DNA of 38,260 nucleotides from a virus. Positions 23,545 to 32,402 of this stretch are shown here, one piece after another. Location: positions 1-38,260 of IMG/VR virus record IMGVR_UViG_3300047564_000252; one strand, given 5' to 3'. The notes beneath the pieces are model-generated. The model had not been told where the DNA came from and searched no databases. It saw only the letters and a program-made list of their open reading frames with translations. Both the position numbers and the translations under genes were made by a program. Position 1 is the first letter of the stretch; every line of letters starts with the position of its first letter.

Positions 23545-26500
23545 GAGTAACTGTTGGGACGCAGACTGATCCGTTGGTTGTCAATGTTGTAGACCAGAAC
23601 AATGTTGTCGTAGAAGTTAATCCAACTAACGACGTTTCGGTTGAGGTTATTCCGCAACCTCGGGTAGAGGCGCGGATTGATCGTGGCGTAAGCGGCAACA
23701 CTGGACCTACTGGTCCTACCGGCCCGTCTGGTCCTGCTGGTGGACCTACGGGTCCTACAGGGGCATTAGGGCCTACCGGAAATGCAGGCGCGTCTGGTCC
23801 CACCGGACCGCAAGGCGATCTAGGGCCTACTGGTCCTACCGGGGATGCGGGTGCGGCTGGCCCGACCGGTCCTACCGGAGATGCTGGAGGTGTAGGCCCG
23901 ACTGGTCCCACAGGTCAAGCCGGTACTTCAGGCCCTACTGGTCCGACGGGTGATGTTGGAAGCGTAGGCCCGACCGGCCCGACTGGTGAGCAAGGGATTG
24001 CAGGCCCTACTGGTCCGACGGGCAATACCGGTACTGTAGGCCCAACTGGGCCTACGGGTGAGCAAGGTGTGGCTGGTCCAACTGGACCGACTGGAGATCA
24101 AGGTGGCGTCGGTCCTACCGGCCCTACTGGAGATCAGGGAGCAATTGGTCCTGCCGGTAATGTTGGGCCTACGGGTCCGACTGGCGATATTGGAAGCATT
24201 GGACCTACTGGACCTACTGGTGCTGCATCTACAGTTGCTGGCCCGACTGGCCCGACAGGTGCTGTCGGTCCGACCGGCCCCGGAGGCTCTGGTTCTGGTG
24301 ATGTTTTAGGTCCGGGTGCATCGACTGATAACGCAGTAGTGCGTTGGGATGGCGCTTCTGGCACATTGATTCAAAACTCCGATGTCACTCTGTCTGACAC
24401 GGGGACATTTGCCAATGTTGAGGCAATGTCGTTTGATACCGCAGCGGCGGTGGCATCTGCGGCAGGCAAGATCACATGGAATGACGGTGACGGCACTCTT
24501 GAGTTTGGCTTAAAGGGTGGTAATGTTGTACTGCCTATCGGTCAAGAGAATGTTGTTCTTGTATATAACGGCTCAGGCTCAACCATTGCTGCTGGCAAAG
24601 TGGTTGCTGTTTCTGGCGCTCAGGGTCAGCGTCCAAGTATTGCTCTTGCTGACGCAGATAGTGAGCCTTTGTCTGCTGCTACTCTCGGCCTTACTTCTGA
24701 AAGTATTGCAAACGGCGCTGAAGGTTTTGTCACCACATTCGGAGTAATTAAAAACCTTGATACGTCAGCATTTACTGCTGGCGATGATGTCTACCTAAGC
24801 CAAACGGCAGGCGAATTCACTGCCACCAGACCGCAAGCCCCAGCGCATACGGTGTTCCTTGGTTGGGTCATCAAGATCAATGCGTCTAGTGGTGAACTGT
24901 TCCTCAATATCAATAACGGTTGGGAACTAGACGAACTCCACAACGTCTACATCAATAACCCCACCCAAGGGCAGGCGCTTACCTATGACGCTACTGCCGG
25001 GTACTGGACTAACACGACCGCAGTAGGTCCAACTGGTCCGACAGGTGCAACTGGTGCGGCTGGTCCTACCGGGCCTACGGGTGACACAGGAGCAGTTGGA
25101 CCGACGGGACCGACAGGAGAAACTGGACCTACTGGCAGCGCAGGCCCGACAGGTCCAACCGGCACGGCAGGCGTTGCTGGACCTACTGGCCCCACGGGTG
25201 CACAAGGCGATGCAGGCCCGACCGGTCCCACCGGAGATGCGGGTTCTGCTGGACCTACGGGACCAACTGGCGCACAAGGTAATGTCGGTCCTACCGGGCC
25301 TACAGGAGATGCTGGAGTCGCTGGTCCTACGGGGCCGACGGGCAATACGGGGGCGGCTGGCCCCACGGGTCCAACTGGAGATACTGGAGCAGCAGGGCCA
25401 ACTGGTCCAACTGGACAAAATGGTGCGGCAGGGCCGACCGGTCCTACGGGCGATGCGGGAGTTGCTGGTCCTACCGGGCCGACTGGAGCCGCAGGAACTG
25501 CTGGACCTACTGGACCTACAGGCGATGCAGGCGTTGCCGGTCCCACAGGTCCGACCGGGGCGCAAGGAAATGTAGGGCCAACTGGTCCGACCGGCGCACA
25601 AGGCAATGTAGGTCCGACTGGACCAACCGGCGACGCTGGTTCTGTTGGTCCTACCGGTCCCACCGGCAGCACCGGACTGACTGGCCCGACTGGTCCTACG
25701 GGAGATGCCGGGGTTGCTGGACCAACGGGTCCGACGGGTGCCCAAGGTAACACTGGACCTACCGGCCCGACAGGACCGACCGGTGATATTGGACCGACCG
25801 GTCCTACAGGTGCTGCGTCCACCGTAGCAGGACCAACTGGGCCTACGGGACCGACAGGTGCGGAATCTACCGTTGCTGGACCTACTGGACCTACCGGTCC
25901 CACGGGTGCCGCGTCTACTGTTGCTGGACCTACAGGCCCAACCGGACCTACTGGAGCAGATTCAACTGTTGCCGGCCCCACGGGTCCGACCGGCCCTATC
26001 GGCGCACAAGGTCCGACTGTTTACCCCAGTGCAGGCATTGCAGTATCTACCGGCACGGCATGGGATACGTCGTTAAGCATTCCGCTGACGATTGACAACG
26101 GCGGCACGGGAAAGACTACGGCACCGGCAGCAAATGCAAACCTGACGGGCTTTACCACTACAGCCACGGCAGGCGGTACTACAACGCTGACCAACGCTAG
26201 TTCGTATTACCAAGTCTTTACCGGTACGTCCAACCAGACAGTTGAACTGCCCTCCACCTCTACCTTGCAGCAAGGGTGGAGTTTCCACATCGTCAATAAC
26301 TCGACGGGCACTCTAACTGTTCAAACGTCCACGGCAGTGTCTTTGGGGACGGTGCCGCCCGGTGTAACTGCCATGCCAACAGCCCAAACTATTACGGGCA
26401 ACACGGCAACGGATTGGGAGTTTGGCTACACCGATTTCAGTGCCCTTACAGGTACGGGTGCTGCGGTTTTGGCTACATCGCCGACGCTTAGTGGACCAAC

Positions 26501-26816
26501 CATTAACGATGGATATACAGAAGAAGTTTTTACTGTGACGGGCACAACCCCCGCGTTGTCTCCAACTAACGGGTCCATTCAGACGTGGACGCTAACGGCA
26601 TCTTCAACCCCTACGGCTGGAACTTGGGCATCAGGACAAAGCATGACCATTATGGTTGATGATGGTACAGCCTACACCATCAACTGGACCTCGTTGCCTG
26701 TAACGTGGAAAACCAATAACGGAACTGCCCCGACGTTAAATACGACAGGGCTTACCGCAATTGTTTTGTGGAAGGTTAGTACAACCATTTATGGGGCGCG
26801 TGTGGGAGACGCTTAA
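23541..26816 (+). CDS. Giant collagen-like tail fibre protein (1091 aa)
   Basis: Residues 1-50 form a short beta head ([19 protein letters not shown]). A first collagen-like Gly-X-Y domain spans about 52-251, a globular domain about 252-490 (ending [11 protein letters not shown]-like text; [20 protein letters not shown] at its start), and a second Gly-X-Y domain about 495-826. The C-terminal 265 residues are beta-rich ([20 protein letters not shown] near the start, ending [10 protein letters not shown]). The Gly-X-Y parts are built mainly from 12-residue units GPTGPTGxxGxx. Such fibres form trimeric triple helices; Thr in the third position may substitute for hydroxyproline and may be glycosylated. 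Two glycosyltransferase genes lie downstream. Confidence 0.9.
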   Translation: MRVTVGTQTDPLVVNVVDQNNVVVEVNPTNDVSVEVIPQPRVEARIDRGVSGNTGPTGPTGPSGPAGGPTGPTGALGPTGNAGASGPTGPQGDLGPTGPTGDAGAAGPTGPTGDAGGVGPTGPTGQAGTSGPTGPTGDVGSVGPTGPTGEQGIAGPTGPTGNTGTVGPTGPTGEQGVAGPTGPTGDQGGVGPTGPTGDQGAIGPAGNVGPTGPTGDIGSIGPTGPTGAASTVAGPTGPTGAVGPTGPGGSGSGDVLGPGASTDNAVVRWDGASGTLIQNSDVTLSDTGTFANVEAMSFDTAAAVASAAGKITWNDGDGTLEFGLKGGNVVLPIGQENVVLVYNGSGSTIAAGKVVAVSGAQGQRPSIALADADSEPLSAATLGLTSESIANGAEGFVTTFGVIKNLDTSAFTAGDDVYLSQTAGEFTATRPQAPAHTVFLGWVIKINASSGELFLNINNGWELDELHNVYINNPTQGQALTYDATAGYWTNTTAVGPTGPTGATGAAGPTGPTGDTGAVGPTGPTGETGPTGSAGPTGPTGTAGVAGPTGPTGAQGDAGPTGPTGDAGSAGPTGPTGAQGNVGPTGPTGDAGVAGPTGPTGNTGAAGPTGPTGDTGAAGPTGPTGQNGAAGPTGPTGDAGVAGPTGPTGAAGTAGPTGPTGDAGVAGPTGPTGAQGNVGPTGPTGAQGNVGPTGPTGDAGSVGPTGPTGSTGLTGPTGPTGDAGVAGPTGPTGAQGNTGPTGPTGPTGDIGPTGPTGAASTVAGPTGPTGPTGAESTVAGPTGPTGPTGAASTVAGPTGPTGPTGADSTVAGPTGPTGPIGAQGPTVYPSAGIAVSTGTAWDTSLSIPLTIDNGGTGKTTAPAANANLTGFTTTATAGGTTTLTNASSYYQVFTGTSNQTVELPSTSTLQQGWSFHIVNNSTGTLTVQTSTAVSLGTVPPGVTAMPTAQTITGNTATDWEFGYTDFSALTGTGAAVLATSPTLSGPTINDGYTEEVFTVTGTTPALSPTNGSIQTWTLTASSTPTAGTWASGQSMTIMVDDGTAYTINWTSLPVTWKTNNGTAPTLNTTGLTAIVLWKVSTTIYGARVGDA
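23694..24297 (+). repeat. Collagen-like repeat tract 1 (Gly-X-Y, 36-bp higher-order unit)
   Basis: About 65 Gly-X-Y triplets, mostly in 36-base units encoding GPTGPTGxxGxx with variable third and fourth triplets (DAG, EQG, DQG, NTG). The units are near-identical in protein but use mixed codons for Gly, Pro and Thr, so the DNA copies are imperfect. The tract ends in [10 protein letters not shown]. Confidence 0.9.
25023..26018 (+). repeat. Collagen-like repeat tract 2 (Gly-X-Y with AxSTVA breaks)
   Basis: About 110 triplets. The first three quarters repeat the 12-residue unit GPTGPTGxxGxx; the last quarter switches to a 16-residue unit with a non-triplet break ([16 protein letters not shown] and its AES/ADS variants), repeated about four times. 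Breaks like this make a flexible kink or a register reset in triple helices. Confidence 0.9.
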
Positions 26817-28519
26817 TGCTGCTACCTCGTAAAGCACAAATGGGAGCCACGGTCATTGCCACGCCAAACGTGGCAACTTGGAGCCTTGTCACGCCCGCAA
26901 ATACCGTTCAGGCTATATTGGGCCTCACTTATGGGAATAGTTTGTATGTGCGGGCGGGTAGTGTAGGAACAATTGGCACTTCTACGGATGCCATTACTTG
27001 GACCGCCAGAACAAGCGGAACGACAAACGAAATAAATACGGTTTCGTACTTAAACTCGTTATATTTATATGGAGGTGCGGGGGGAGTATTAAGAAGTTCA
27101 GCAGACGGCATTACATGGACGGCTAGAACAAGCGGTACAACCTCTGCCATATATGCATTAACTTATGGCACGGTCTATGTTTATGCCGGGGCAGGTGGCG
27201 TGTTAAGGACCTCGGCAAACGTGGTTACGTGGACATCCAGAACAAGCGGTACAACCTCTGATATTTATACACTGGCTTATGGAAATGCTTTGTATGTATA
27301 TGCTGGAGCTGGAGGGGTTTTAAGGACCTCTGCAGACGGTATTACATGGACATCCAGAACAAGTGGAACAACATCAATTATCTGGAAGTTAATTTATGGC
27401 AATGGCATCTATGTATATGCAGGAAATGGAGGGGTGTTGGCCACCTCTACAAACGCCATAACGTGGACTGCTCGCACTAGCGGAACCACAGAGCCGATTG
27501 TTGAACTGGTATACAACAGCACCGCTGGACTTTATGTTTATGCAGGAGGCGGGTCTACTCCTGTAATTGCTACGTCTACGGATGCGATTACTTGGACTTC
27601 AAGAACACCTAATACAGATCGAGTTATTGAGGCGTTGGTTTACGGAACGACATATGCGTACGGCGCGGGCATCGTAGTTGGGACATCTACTGACGCTATC
27701 ACATGGTCGTTTCCCACCACTGTTCCAAAGGACTCTTTTGCGCTGGCGTATTCCGACAAAGATAGCCTGATTGTTGCATCTGGGAATTTCGGTCAATTAT
27801 CCACTTCCACAAACGCAGTAACTTGGACTCACAGAACAAGTGGAACAACCCGAGAAATAAGAAACGTAATTTATGGAGATAATTTGTATGTGTATTCCAC
27901 GGATATTGGGGGTATTTTTACCTCAACTGATGCCATAACTTGGACATCTAGAACTAGCGGCACAAGCTCTTCAATTCGGAGTCTGTTGTACGCCAGCAAC
28001 ACATACGTTTATGCAGGCCATGGTGGAGTTTTGGCAACTTCAGTGGATGCTATTACATGGACAGCAAGGAGTAGCGGTACTACCTCATCTATTCTGTCTT
28101 TAGTGTATGGCGATGGGTTGTATGTGTATGCGGGGATTGGTGGGGTATTGGCTACGTCCACCGATGCTATAACGTGGACTGCTAGGACCAGCGGTACTAC
28201 GTCGTCTATTTTGGCGCTGACATATGGCAACGGGCTGTATGTGTATGGTGGAGGTGGTGGGGTGGTAGCAACGTCCACCGATGCTATTACTTGGACAGCC
28301 CGAACTAGTGGCACAACAAGCACCATTGCTTCACTGTTTTACTACAATGGGTTGTACATGTACGGTGGCGTAGGTGGCGTACTAAGAACGTCCTCAGACG
28401 GCATAACGTGGACTTCAAGGACTAGTGGCACAACTAGCATTATTTATGACTTTACTTACGCAAAATCCGTGAATAAGATTTTGTATGGTGTCCCAATTCC
28501 TGCGTATGGGTCTACATAA
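26816..28519 (+). CDS. Tandem-repeat propeller-like fibre protein (567 aa)
   Basis: Apart from a short head and tail the protein is 14 copies of a roughly 39-residue unit with the consensus TWTxRTSGTTSxIxxLxYG, then N-GLYVYAGxGGVLxTSTDAI. The Tyr-Gly, Ala-Gly-x-Gly-Gly and Ser-x-Asp/Asn pieces recall BNR/YCF48-type beta-propeller blades. Fourteen copies would fit two seven-bladed propellers, although a beta-solenoid cannot be excluded. Units 6 and 7 (PNTDRVIEALVYG, FPTTVPKDSFALAYSD) are the most divergent and lie in the middle, which supports two halves. The ATG shares a base with the collagen fibre stop. It may be a receptor-binding or glycan-binding tip, inferred. Confidence 0.75.
   Translation: MLLPRKAQMGATVIATPNVATWSLVTPANTVQAILGLTYGNSLYVRAGSVGTIGTSTDAITWTARTSGTTNEINTVSYLNSLYLYGGAGGVLRSSADGITWTARTSGTTSAIYALTYGTVYVYAGAGGVLRTSANVVTWTSRTSGTTSDIYTLAYGNALYVYAGAGGVLRTSADGITWTSRTSGTTSIIWKLIYGNGIYVYAGNGGVLATSTNAITWTARTSGTTEPIVELVYNSTAGLYVYAGGGSTPVIATSTDAITWTSRTPNTDRVIEALVYGTTYAYGAGIVVGTSTDAITWSFPTTVPKDSFALAYSDKDSLIVASGNFGQLSTSTNAVTWTHRTSGTTREIRNVIYGDNLYVYSTDIGGIFTSTDAITWTSRTSGTSSSIRSLLYASNTYVYAGHGGVLATSVDAITWTARSSGTTSSILSLVYGDGLYVYAGIGGVLATSTDAITWTARTSGTTSSILALTYGNGLYVYGGGGGVVATSTDAITWTARTSGTTSTIASLFYYNGLYMYGGVGGVLRTSSDGITWTSRTSGTTSIIYDFTYAKSVNKILYGVPIPAYGST
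26875..28470 (+). repeat. 14 tandem repeats of about 117 bp within the propeller-like gene
   Basis: The units are marked by the recurring codons for TWTxRTSGTT and AGxGGVLxTSTDAITW. Copies at both ends are closest to each other (for example RTSGTTSxIY...YAGAGGVLRTSADGI near the front, RTSGTTSSIL...ATSTDAI near the back), while two central copies have diverged. Mixed identity suggests growth by duplication and gene conversion. Confidence 0.8.
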
Positions 28520-29215
28520 ATGTCCTCTGTTTTTATAGCAACCCCCGCATTTAACGGTCAAGTTAATGTCCAGTATGCTATTTCATTGTCCGAAACCGCA
28601 GCGTCGTTAAAGGCGTTTGGGCATGAAGTAGTCATGCGTATTAGTACTTCAGGTTCTTTGCTCGTCGCGGAAAGAAATAGACTGGTCCAACAGTTTTGGG
28701 ACTCGGGCTACGAGTACATGTTGTGTATTGATTCGGACCTTGGCTGGCCTGCGCAAGCCGTGTTAGCAATGTTGGACCAGAAAAAAGATTTTGTGTGCGG
28801 TGTCTATCCAGCTCGCGGCACTCAAGGCAAGGAGTTTTGTTTTCGCCCCGCCAAAAATCCGGACGATTCCATTATTCAGGACCGCCACCTATTAAAAATG
28901 GAGTACATCCCTTCCGGGTTTATGTTGATTCGGCGCAGCGCAATTCAAAAACTGCGGGATAAGTTTCCTGAGCTGTACTACTGCCCTAAAAACCCGGTAA
29001 ACAACCCCCCTTCTGGCTATTGCTTTTTCAACACAGAGGTTTGGGAAGGTGAGTTTTGGGGAGAGGATTATGTTTTTTGCCGCCGCCTGCGCGATGCCGG
29101 AGTAGAAATTTGGTGCGATCCCCTTATTGAGTTCGATCATGCCGGGGATAGAGGCATGCTTTTAAGAATGCTTCAATCACAGCCTGAAAATGGCGGCATG
29201 CCCGCAAAGGAGTAA
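28520..29215 (+). CDS. GT-A-type glycosyltransferase-like protein (231 aa)
   Basis: The N-terminus FIATPAFNGQVNVQYAISL is followed by the donor/metal motif MLCIDSDLGWPAQA, with DSD at residues 71-73 as the DxD, and later GEFWGEDYVFCRRLRDAGV, the conserved ED pair and helix seen in many phage and bacterial GT-A enzymes. The protein has no membrane segment, so it works in the cytoplasm. The product would be a sugar added to a protein or nucleic acid; the adjacent Thr-rich collagen-like fibre is an attractive target but this is inference. It starts one base after the propeller-like stop. Confidence 0.75.
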   Translation: MSSVFIATPAFNGQVNVQYAISLSETAASLKAFGHEVVMRISTSGSLLVAERNRLVQQFWDSGYEYMLCIDSDLGWPAQAVLAMLDQKKDFVCGVYPARGTQGKEFCFRPAKNPDDSIIQDRHLLKMEYIPSGFMLIRRSAIQKLRDKFPELYYCPKNPVNNPPSGYCFFNTEVWEGEFWGEDYVFCRRLRDAGVEIWCDPLIEFDHAGDRGMLLRMLQSQPENGGMPAKE

Positions 29216-29218
29216 GTC

Positions 29219-29761
29219 ATGTATGTGCATTTGGTAAATGGGGTGCCTGAAAAATACTCAGTTCGGCAGTTGTATGCGGACAACCCCCAAGTATCGTTTC
29301 CTGAATCGTTACCTGAAGCTACGCTAGCGGAATACAATGTTTTTCCCCTTCAGGAAAGCGCAAAGCCTTCGTATAACAAGACAACGCACAAAGTTGTTGA
29401 GGTACTTCCTGTTCAACAAAATGGTCAATGGGCGCAGGCGTGGGATGTTGTTCCTTTGGGGACTGTAGAACTTGCTGAAGCAAAGCAACAGCTTTTGAGC
29501 GAATTGGCTAACGGGACACAGCAACGGCTAGATGATTTTGCAAGAACGCGGGGATACGACAACATCACAAGCGGAACCACTTACGCTTCTAGTACCGTAC
29601 AACAGTATCAACAAGAAGGGCAGTATTGCGTCACGGCCCGAGATCAAACGTGGCAAAAACTGTATGAAATTTTGGCAGAAATTGAAGCAGGCACTCGTCC
29701 TATGCCTGTGGACTTTGCAGAAGTTGAAGCAGAACTGCCAATGCTTATTTGGCCCAACTAA
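29219..29761 (+). CDS. Phage tail fibre-linked protein, DUF4376-like (180 aa)
   Basis: The first half (MYVHLVNGVPEKYSVRQL, later PSYNKTTHKVVEVLPVQQNG then QWAQAWDVVPL) and second half (RLDDFARTRGYDNITSGTTY, then QEGQYCVTARDQTWQKLYEI, ending LPMLIWPN) match a two-part pattern common in short phage proteins encoded next to fibre genes. Many are annotated as fibre assembly or DUF4376 proteins. It probably acts as chaperone or cap for a fibre. A GGAG ribosome site lies nine bases before the ATG. The family link is by eye only. Confidence 0.65.
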   Translation: MYVHLVNGVPEKYSVRQLYADNPQVSFPESLPEATLAEYNVFPLQESAKPSYNKTTHKVVEVLPVQQNGQWAQAWDVVPLGTVELAEAKQQLLSELANGTQQRLDDFARTRGYDNITSGTTYASSTVQQYQQEGQYCVTARDQTWQKLYEILAEIEAGTRPMPVDFAEVEAELPMLIWPN

Positions 29762-29778
29762 CTTAGACAAGATAAGAC

Positions 29779-31368
29779 ATGCCATTCAGTTCTGAATCGG
29801 GAAAACAGTACATCAAGTCTCTCAACCTGACCGGCACCTATATCCTAGATGTGGGCGCTGGCTCAGGCACCTACCGCAAACAGTTCCCTGACCTTGGTAA
29901 GCATTGGACTGCCATTGAGATTTGGGAGCCGTATGTAGAGAAGTACGGACTGCAAGACTTGTACGATGAGGTCTCAGTAGGTGATGCGCGAGAGATCGAA
30001 TTAGGCGCTTACGACGTAGCGTTTGTCGGTGATGTGTTGGAGCACATGCCGCTGGAAGATGCCAAGGCACTTCTGAAGAAGGTCCGTGAGGCTTGCAAAA
30101 CCGTGGTGGTCAGTATTCCCCTTGGGCACTACCCCCAAGATGAGTACGAAGGCAACCCCCATGAGAAGCACATCACAGACAACTGGACGCACCAAGCGGT
30201 CATAGAAGCGTTTGGCAATCCGCAGGCGTATCACATCGACAAAGAGATCGGCGTCTATGTCTACCGTCCCCTCAAGATCGCTGTCTACGCAATCTCCAAG
30301 AACGAGGAGATGTTTGTCAAACGGTTCTGCAACTCTGCCAAAGAAGCAGACCTGATCCTGATTGCAGACACAGGTTCAACAGACGATACCGTGGCCTTGG
30401 GTCATGCGTGTGGTGCCAAGGTCTACAACATCTGCGTCAAGCCTTGGCGGTTTGACAAGGCCCGAGACACTGCTTTAGCCCTCATCCCCGGCGACTTTGA
30501 TGTGTGCATTTCGCTGGACCTAGATGAGATTCTGGAACCCGGCTGGCGGCAAGAGATTGAGCGGGTATGGAGTGCCGACACGACCCGGCTGCGGTACAAG
30601 TTTGATTGGGGCTGCGGCATCTCCTTTTTCTACGAGAAGATTCATCACCGGTCGGGCTACCACTGGCATCACCCGGTACATGAGTACCCTCGCCCGGATG
30701 GCAGGATCACCGAGGTTTACGCGCACACCGACATGCTTTTGGTGAGCCACCATCCTGACCCCACAAAGTCCCGTGGTCAGTACATGCCGCTGCTAGAACT
30801 GGCGGTCAAAGAGGACCCCCGGTGCCCCCGCAACGCCTTCTATCACGCACGGGAACTGACGTTCTACTACCGGTGGGATGAGGCCATCACAGCCCTGAAT
30901 AAGTACCTTGCCATGCCAGAGGCTAATTGGGCTAACGAGCGGTGCTATGCCATGCGCTTGTTGGCTAAGGCTTACGACGCTAAGGGCAATGGATGGGAGG
31001 CTCTTAAATGGGCTAGGCTGGCAGTAGCCGAGACACCCAACACCCGTGAGCCTTGGGTGGAACTGTCCATGCTTTGCTACCGGTTCCAGATGTGGGCAGA
31101 AGGCTACGCGGCGGCTAAATCTGCCTTAAATATTACCGATAAGGCTTTGGTCTACACAATGGACCCGTCCGTTTGGACTGAAAAGCCTTGGGATTTGGCA
31201 TCTATCTGTGCGTGGAACTTAGGTCTGAAGGACGAGGCTAGGCATCTTTTAGACAAGGCTCTAGAATTTGCCCCGACCGACCAACGGTTACTGTCCAACA
31301 AACGATGGATGAATGATGGAAACAGTAGTGAACCCGGTGGAGTACGGGAAACTTCTGAGCAAAGTTGA
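29779..31368 (+). CDS. Methyltransferase-GT2 glycosyltransferase-repeat fusion (529 aa)
   Basis: Three parts in one frame. Residues 1-160: a class I SAM methyltransferase with motif I DVGAGSGT (24-31), motif IV-like YDVAFVGDVLEHM, and IPLGHYPQDEYEGNPHEKH. Residues 166-340: a GT2-like domain with IAVYAISKNEEMFVKRF, ADTGSTDDTV (197-205) and the DxD motif SLDLDEIL (about 246-252). Residues 340-525: helical hairpins like TPR/SEL repeats (FYHARELTFYYRWDEAITAL, RLLAKAYDAKGNGWEALKWA). Such an enzyme could build a methylated sugar. Target and sugar are unknown; its place beside Thr-rich fibre genes suggests fibre decoration. There is no start overlap and no strong ribosome site. Confidence 0.85.
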   Translation: MPFSSESGKQYIKSLNLTGTYILDVGAGSGTYRKQFPDLGKHWTAIEIWEPYVEKYGLQDLYDEVSVGDAREIELGAYDVAFVGDVLEHMPLEDAKALLKKVREACKTVVVSIPLGHYPQDEYEGNPHEKHITDNWTHQAVIEAFGNPQAYHIDKEIGVYVYRPLKIAVYAISKNEEMFVKRFCNSAKEADLILIADTGSTDDTVALGHACGAKVYNICVKPWRFDKARDTALALIPGDFDVCISLDLDEILEPGWRQEIERVWSADTTRLRYKFDWGCGISFFYEKIHHRSGYHWHHPVHEYPRPDGRITEVYAHTDMLLVSHHPDPTKSRGQYMPLLELAVKEDPRCPRNAFYHARELTFYYRWDEAITALNKYLAMPEANWANERCYAMRLLAKAYDAKGNGWEALKWARLAVAETPNTREPWVELSMLCYRFQMWAEGYAAAKSALNITDKALVYTMDPSVWTEKPWDLASICAWNLGLKDEARHLLDKALEFAPTDQRLLSNKRWMNDGNSSEPGGVRETSEQS

Positions 31369-31525
31369 GAGCCTTGAGAAAAAGGTTAACGACTTAGAGG
31401 CCGACATTAAAGAATTGTTGGCCCTTGCTCACCAAGGCAAAGGCGGCATTTGGGCAGGCATTTACATTGCCTCTGCCCTATCAGGTGTTCTGTCTTTTAT
31501 CATCGCTTGGTGGCTTAAGAAGTAA
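31313..31525 (+). CDS. Coiled-coil membrane protein, XhlA-like (70 aa)
   Basis: A coiled coil (EYGKLLSKVESLEKKVNDLE) is followed by a C-terminal transmembrane helix (IWAGIYIASALSGVLSFIIA) and WWLKK. This is the layout of XhlA/hemolysin-type lysis accessory proteins. The ATG at 31313 (or 31316) lies inside the preceding fusion gene, overlapping by 56 bases. It opens the lysis cassette. A role as antiholin or membrane partner of the holin is inferred. Confidence 0.65.
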   Translation: MMETVVNPVEYGKLLSKVESLEKKVNDLEADIKELLALAHQGKGGIWAGIYIASALSGVLSFIIAWWLKK

Positions 31526-31527
31526 TC

Positions 31528-31620
31528 ATGTTTGACTGGTTGCTTGCTTTCCTAGCAGCAGCCTGTTTTACTGCTGCGGTGGTCTGCGTGGTGTGGCTCA
31601 CCATTTTCGTGATGAGGTGA
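31528..31620 (+). CDS. Membrane mini-protein in the lysis cassette (30 aa)
   Basis: A 30-residue ORF, MFDWLLAFLAAACFTAAVVC then VVWLTIFVMR, hydrophobic from end to end, so one transmembrane helix. It starts two bases after the preceding stop and ends three bases before the next ATG, a spacing that favours a real gene. Two cysteines lie in the helix. It could be a small holin or holin partner. It resembles the mini-protein at 22-132 in its start. Confidence 0.5.
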   Translation: MFDWLLAFLAAACFTAAVVCVVWLTIFVMR

Positions 31621-31623
31621 CGC

Positions 31624-31899
31624 ATGGCATGGTCTGACGTACTCAAAGCAGTTATCCCCATCGTTGTTGCGGCTCTCGCTTGGTTGCTTGGGCAAGTAGC
31701 GTCATTCTCTGAGCGGCTGACCAAGATTGAAGGTCAGATGCCTGCGCTGATTACCAAAGAAGGCACTCCTACTGATAGTCCTATCAGTGCAGAAAAACGT
31801 GCCGTGCTTAAAGAGCAATTGATGCAGCACATTAACGAACTTCAGGTCAAGGTCAGATTGCTTGAGGAACGTGAGCGCATTGCCAAAGGAGGCAAATAA
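31624..31899 (+). CDS. Membrane-anchored coiled-coil lysis protein, possible i-spanin-like (91 aa)
   Basis: One N-terminal transmembrane helix (VLKAVIPIVVAALAWLLGQV) precedes a charged helical stretch that includes a polar loop (TKEGTPTDSPISAEKRA) and a coiled coil ending EERERIAKGGK. That is an Rz-like topology, with a helix in the inner membrane and a periplasmic coil. No overlapping lipoprotein (Rz1) frame is seen, so the spanin assignment is weak; a holin accessory is equally possible. The stop shares one base with the holin ATG. Confidence 0.6.
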   Translation: MAWSDVLKAVIPIVVAALAWLLGQVASFSERLTKIEGQMPALITKEGTPTDSPISAEKRAVLKEQLMQHINELQVKVRLLEERERIAKGGK

Positions 31900-32402
31900 T
31901 GCTGTCTCTACTGTCTACCCTTGGTGGTCTGCTGATAAGCGGCTTGCCCAAACTGCTTGAGTTCTTCCAACAAAAGGCAGACCAGAAACACGAACTGGCC
32001 TTGATGCGGGTGCAGACCGAGCGTGAGTTGCAACTTGCCGCGGCAGGTTTTGCGGCTCAGGCTCGGATGGAAGAAATCCGCACCGAGCAAGTGGCGATGG
32101 AAACAGATGCCCGGATGACCGAGGCGGCGCTGAAGCACGACGAGAAGGTGCTGGAGAAGGCTTCCCGGTGGGTGGCTAACTATGTGGGCACTGTGCGCCC
32201 TACAGTGACCTATATCTTCGTGTTTGAACTGGTCGCCATCAACGGATTCATGGCATGGTATCTGTGGAACCATCCGGGGCTGGTGCAGAGCATTGATGAC
32301 ATCATCAAGTATTCGGACCTGATCTTCTCCAGCGACGAGATGGCGATGCTTGGCGGCATCATCGGGTTCTGGTTTGGTTCTCGTCAGTGGAATAGGAAAT
32401 GA
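31899..32402 (+). CDS. Holin, GTA_holin_3TM-like (167 aa)
   Basis: An N-terminal hydrophobic part (LLSTLGGLLISGLPKLLEFF) is followed by a long charged helix (HELALMRVQTERELQLAAAG, then KHDEKVLEKASRWVANYVG). The end has VRPTVTYIFVFELVAINGFM, another hydrophobic segment, and MLGGIIGFWFGSRQWNRK. The RPxxTY and GGIIGFWFGSR motifs match the three-TM holin family first described for gene transfer agents. Holins open the inner membrane to release or activate the endolysin. Four-base overlap with the lysozyme gene supports the lysis cassette. Confidence 0.8.
   Translation: MLSLLSTLGGLLISGLPKLLEFFQQKADQKHELALMRVQTERELQLAAAGFAAQARMEEIRTEQVAMETDARMTEAALKHDEKVLEKASRWVANYVGTVRPTVTYIFVFELVAINGFMAWYLWNHPGLVQSIDDIIKYSDLIFSSDEMAMLGGIIGFWFGSRQWNRK

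Noticed and set aside
24983-25981. Long minus-strand open frame (332 codons) reading as VGPVGP repeats
   Set aside because: It is the reverse reading of the Gly-Pro-Thr codons: GGN CCN ACN reversed gives GT-GG-CC patterns with few stops. It has no ribosome site and lies wholly inside the fibre gene.
23694-26018. CRISPR-like array suggested by regular 36-base periodicity
   Set aside because: The period comes from 12-residue collagen units in one long open frame; there are no constant repeats with unique spacers.
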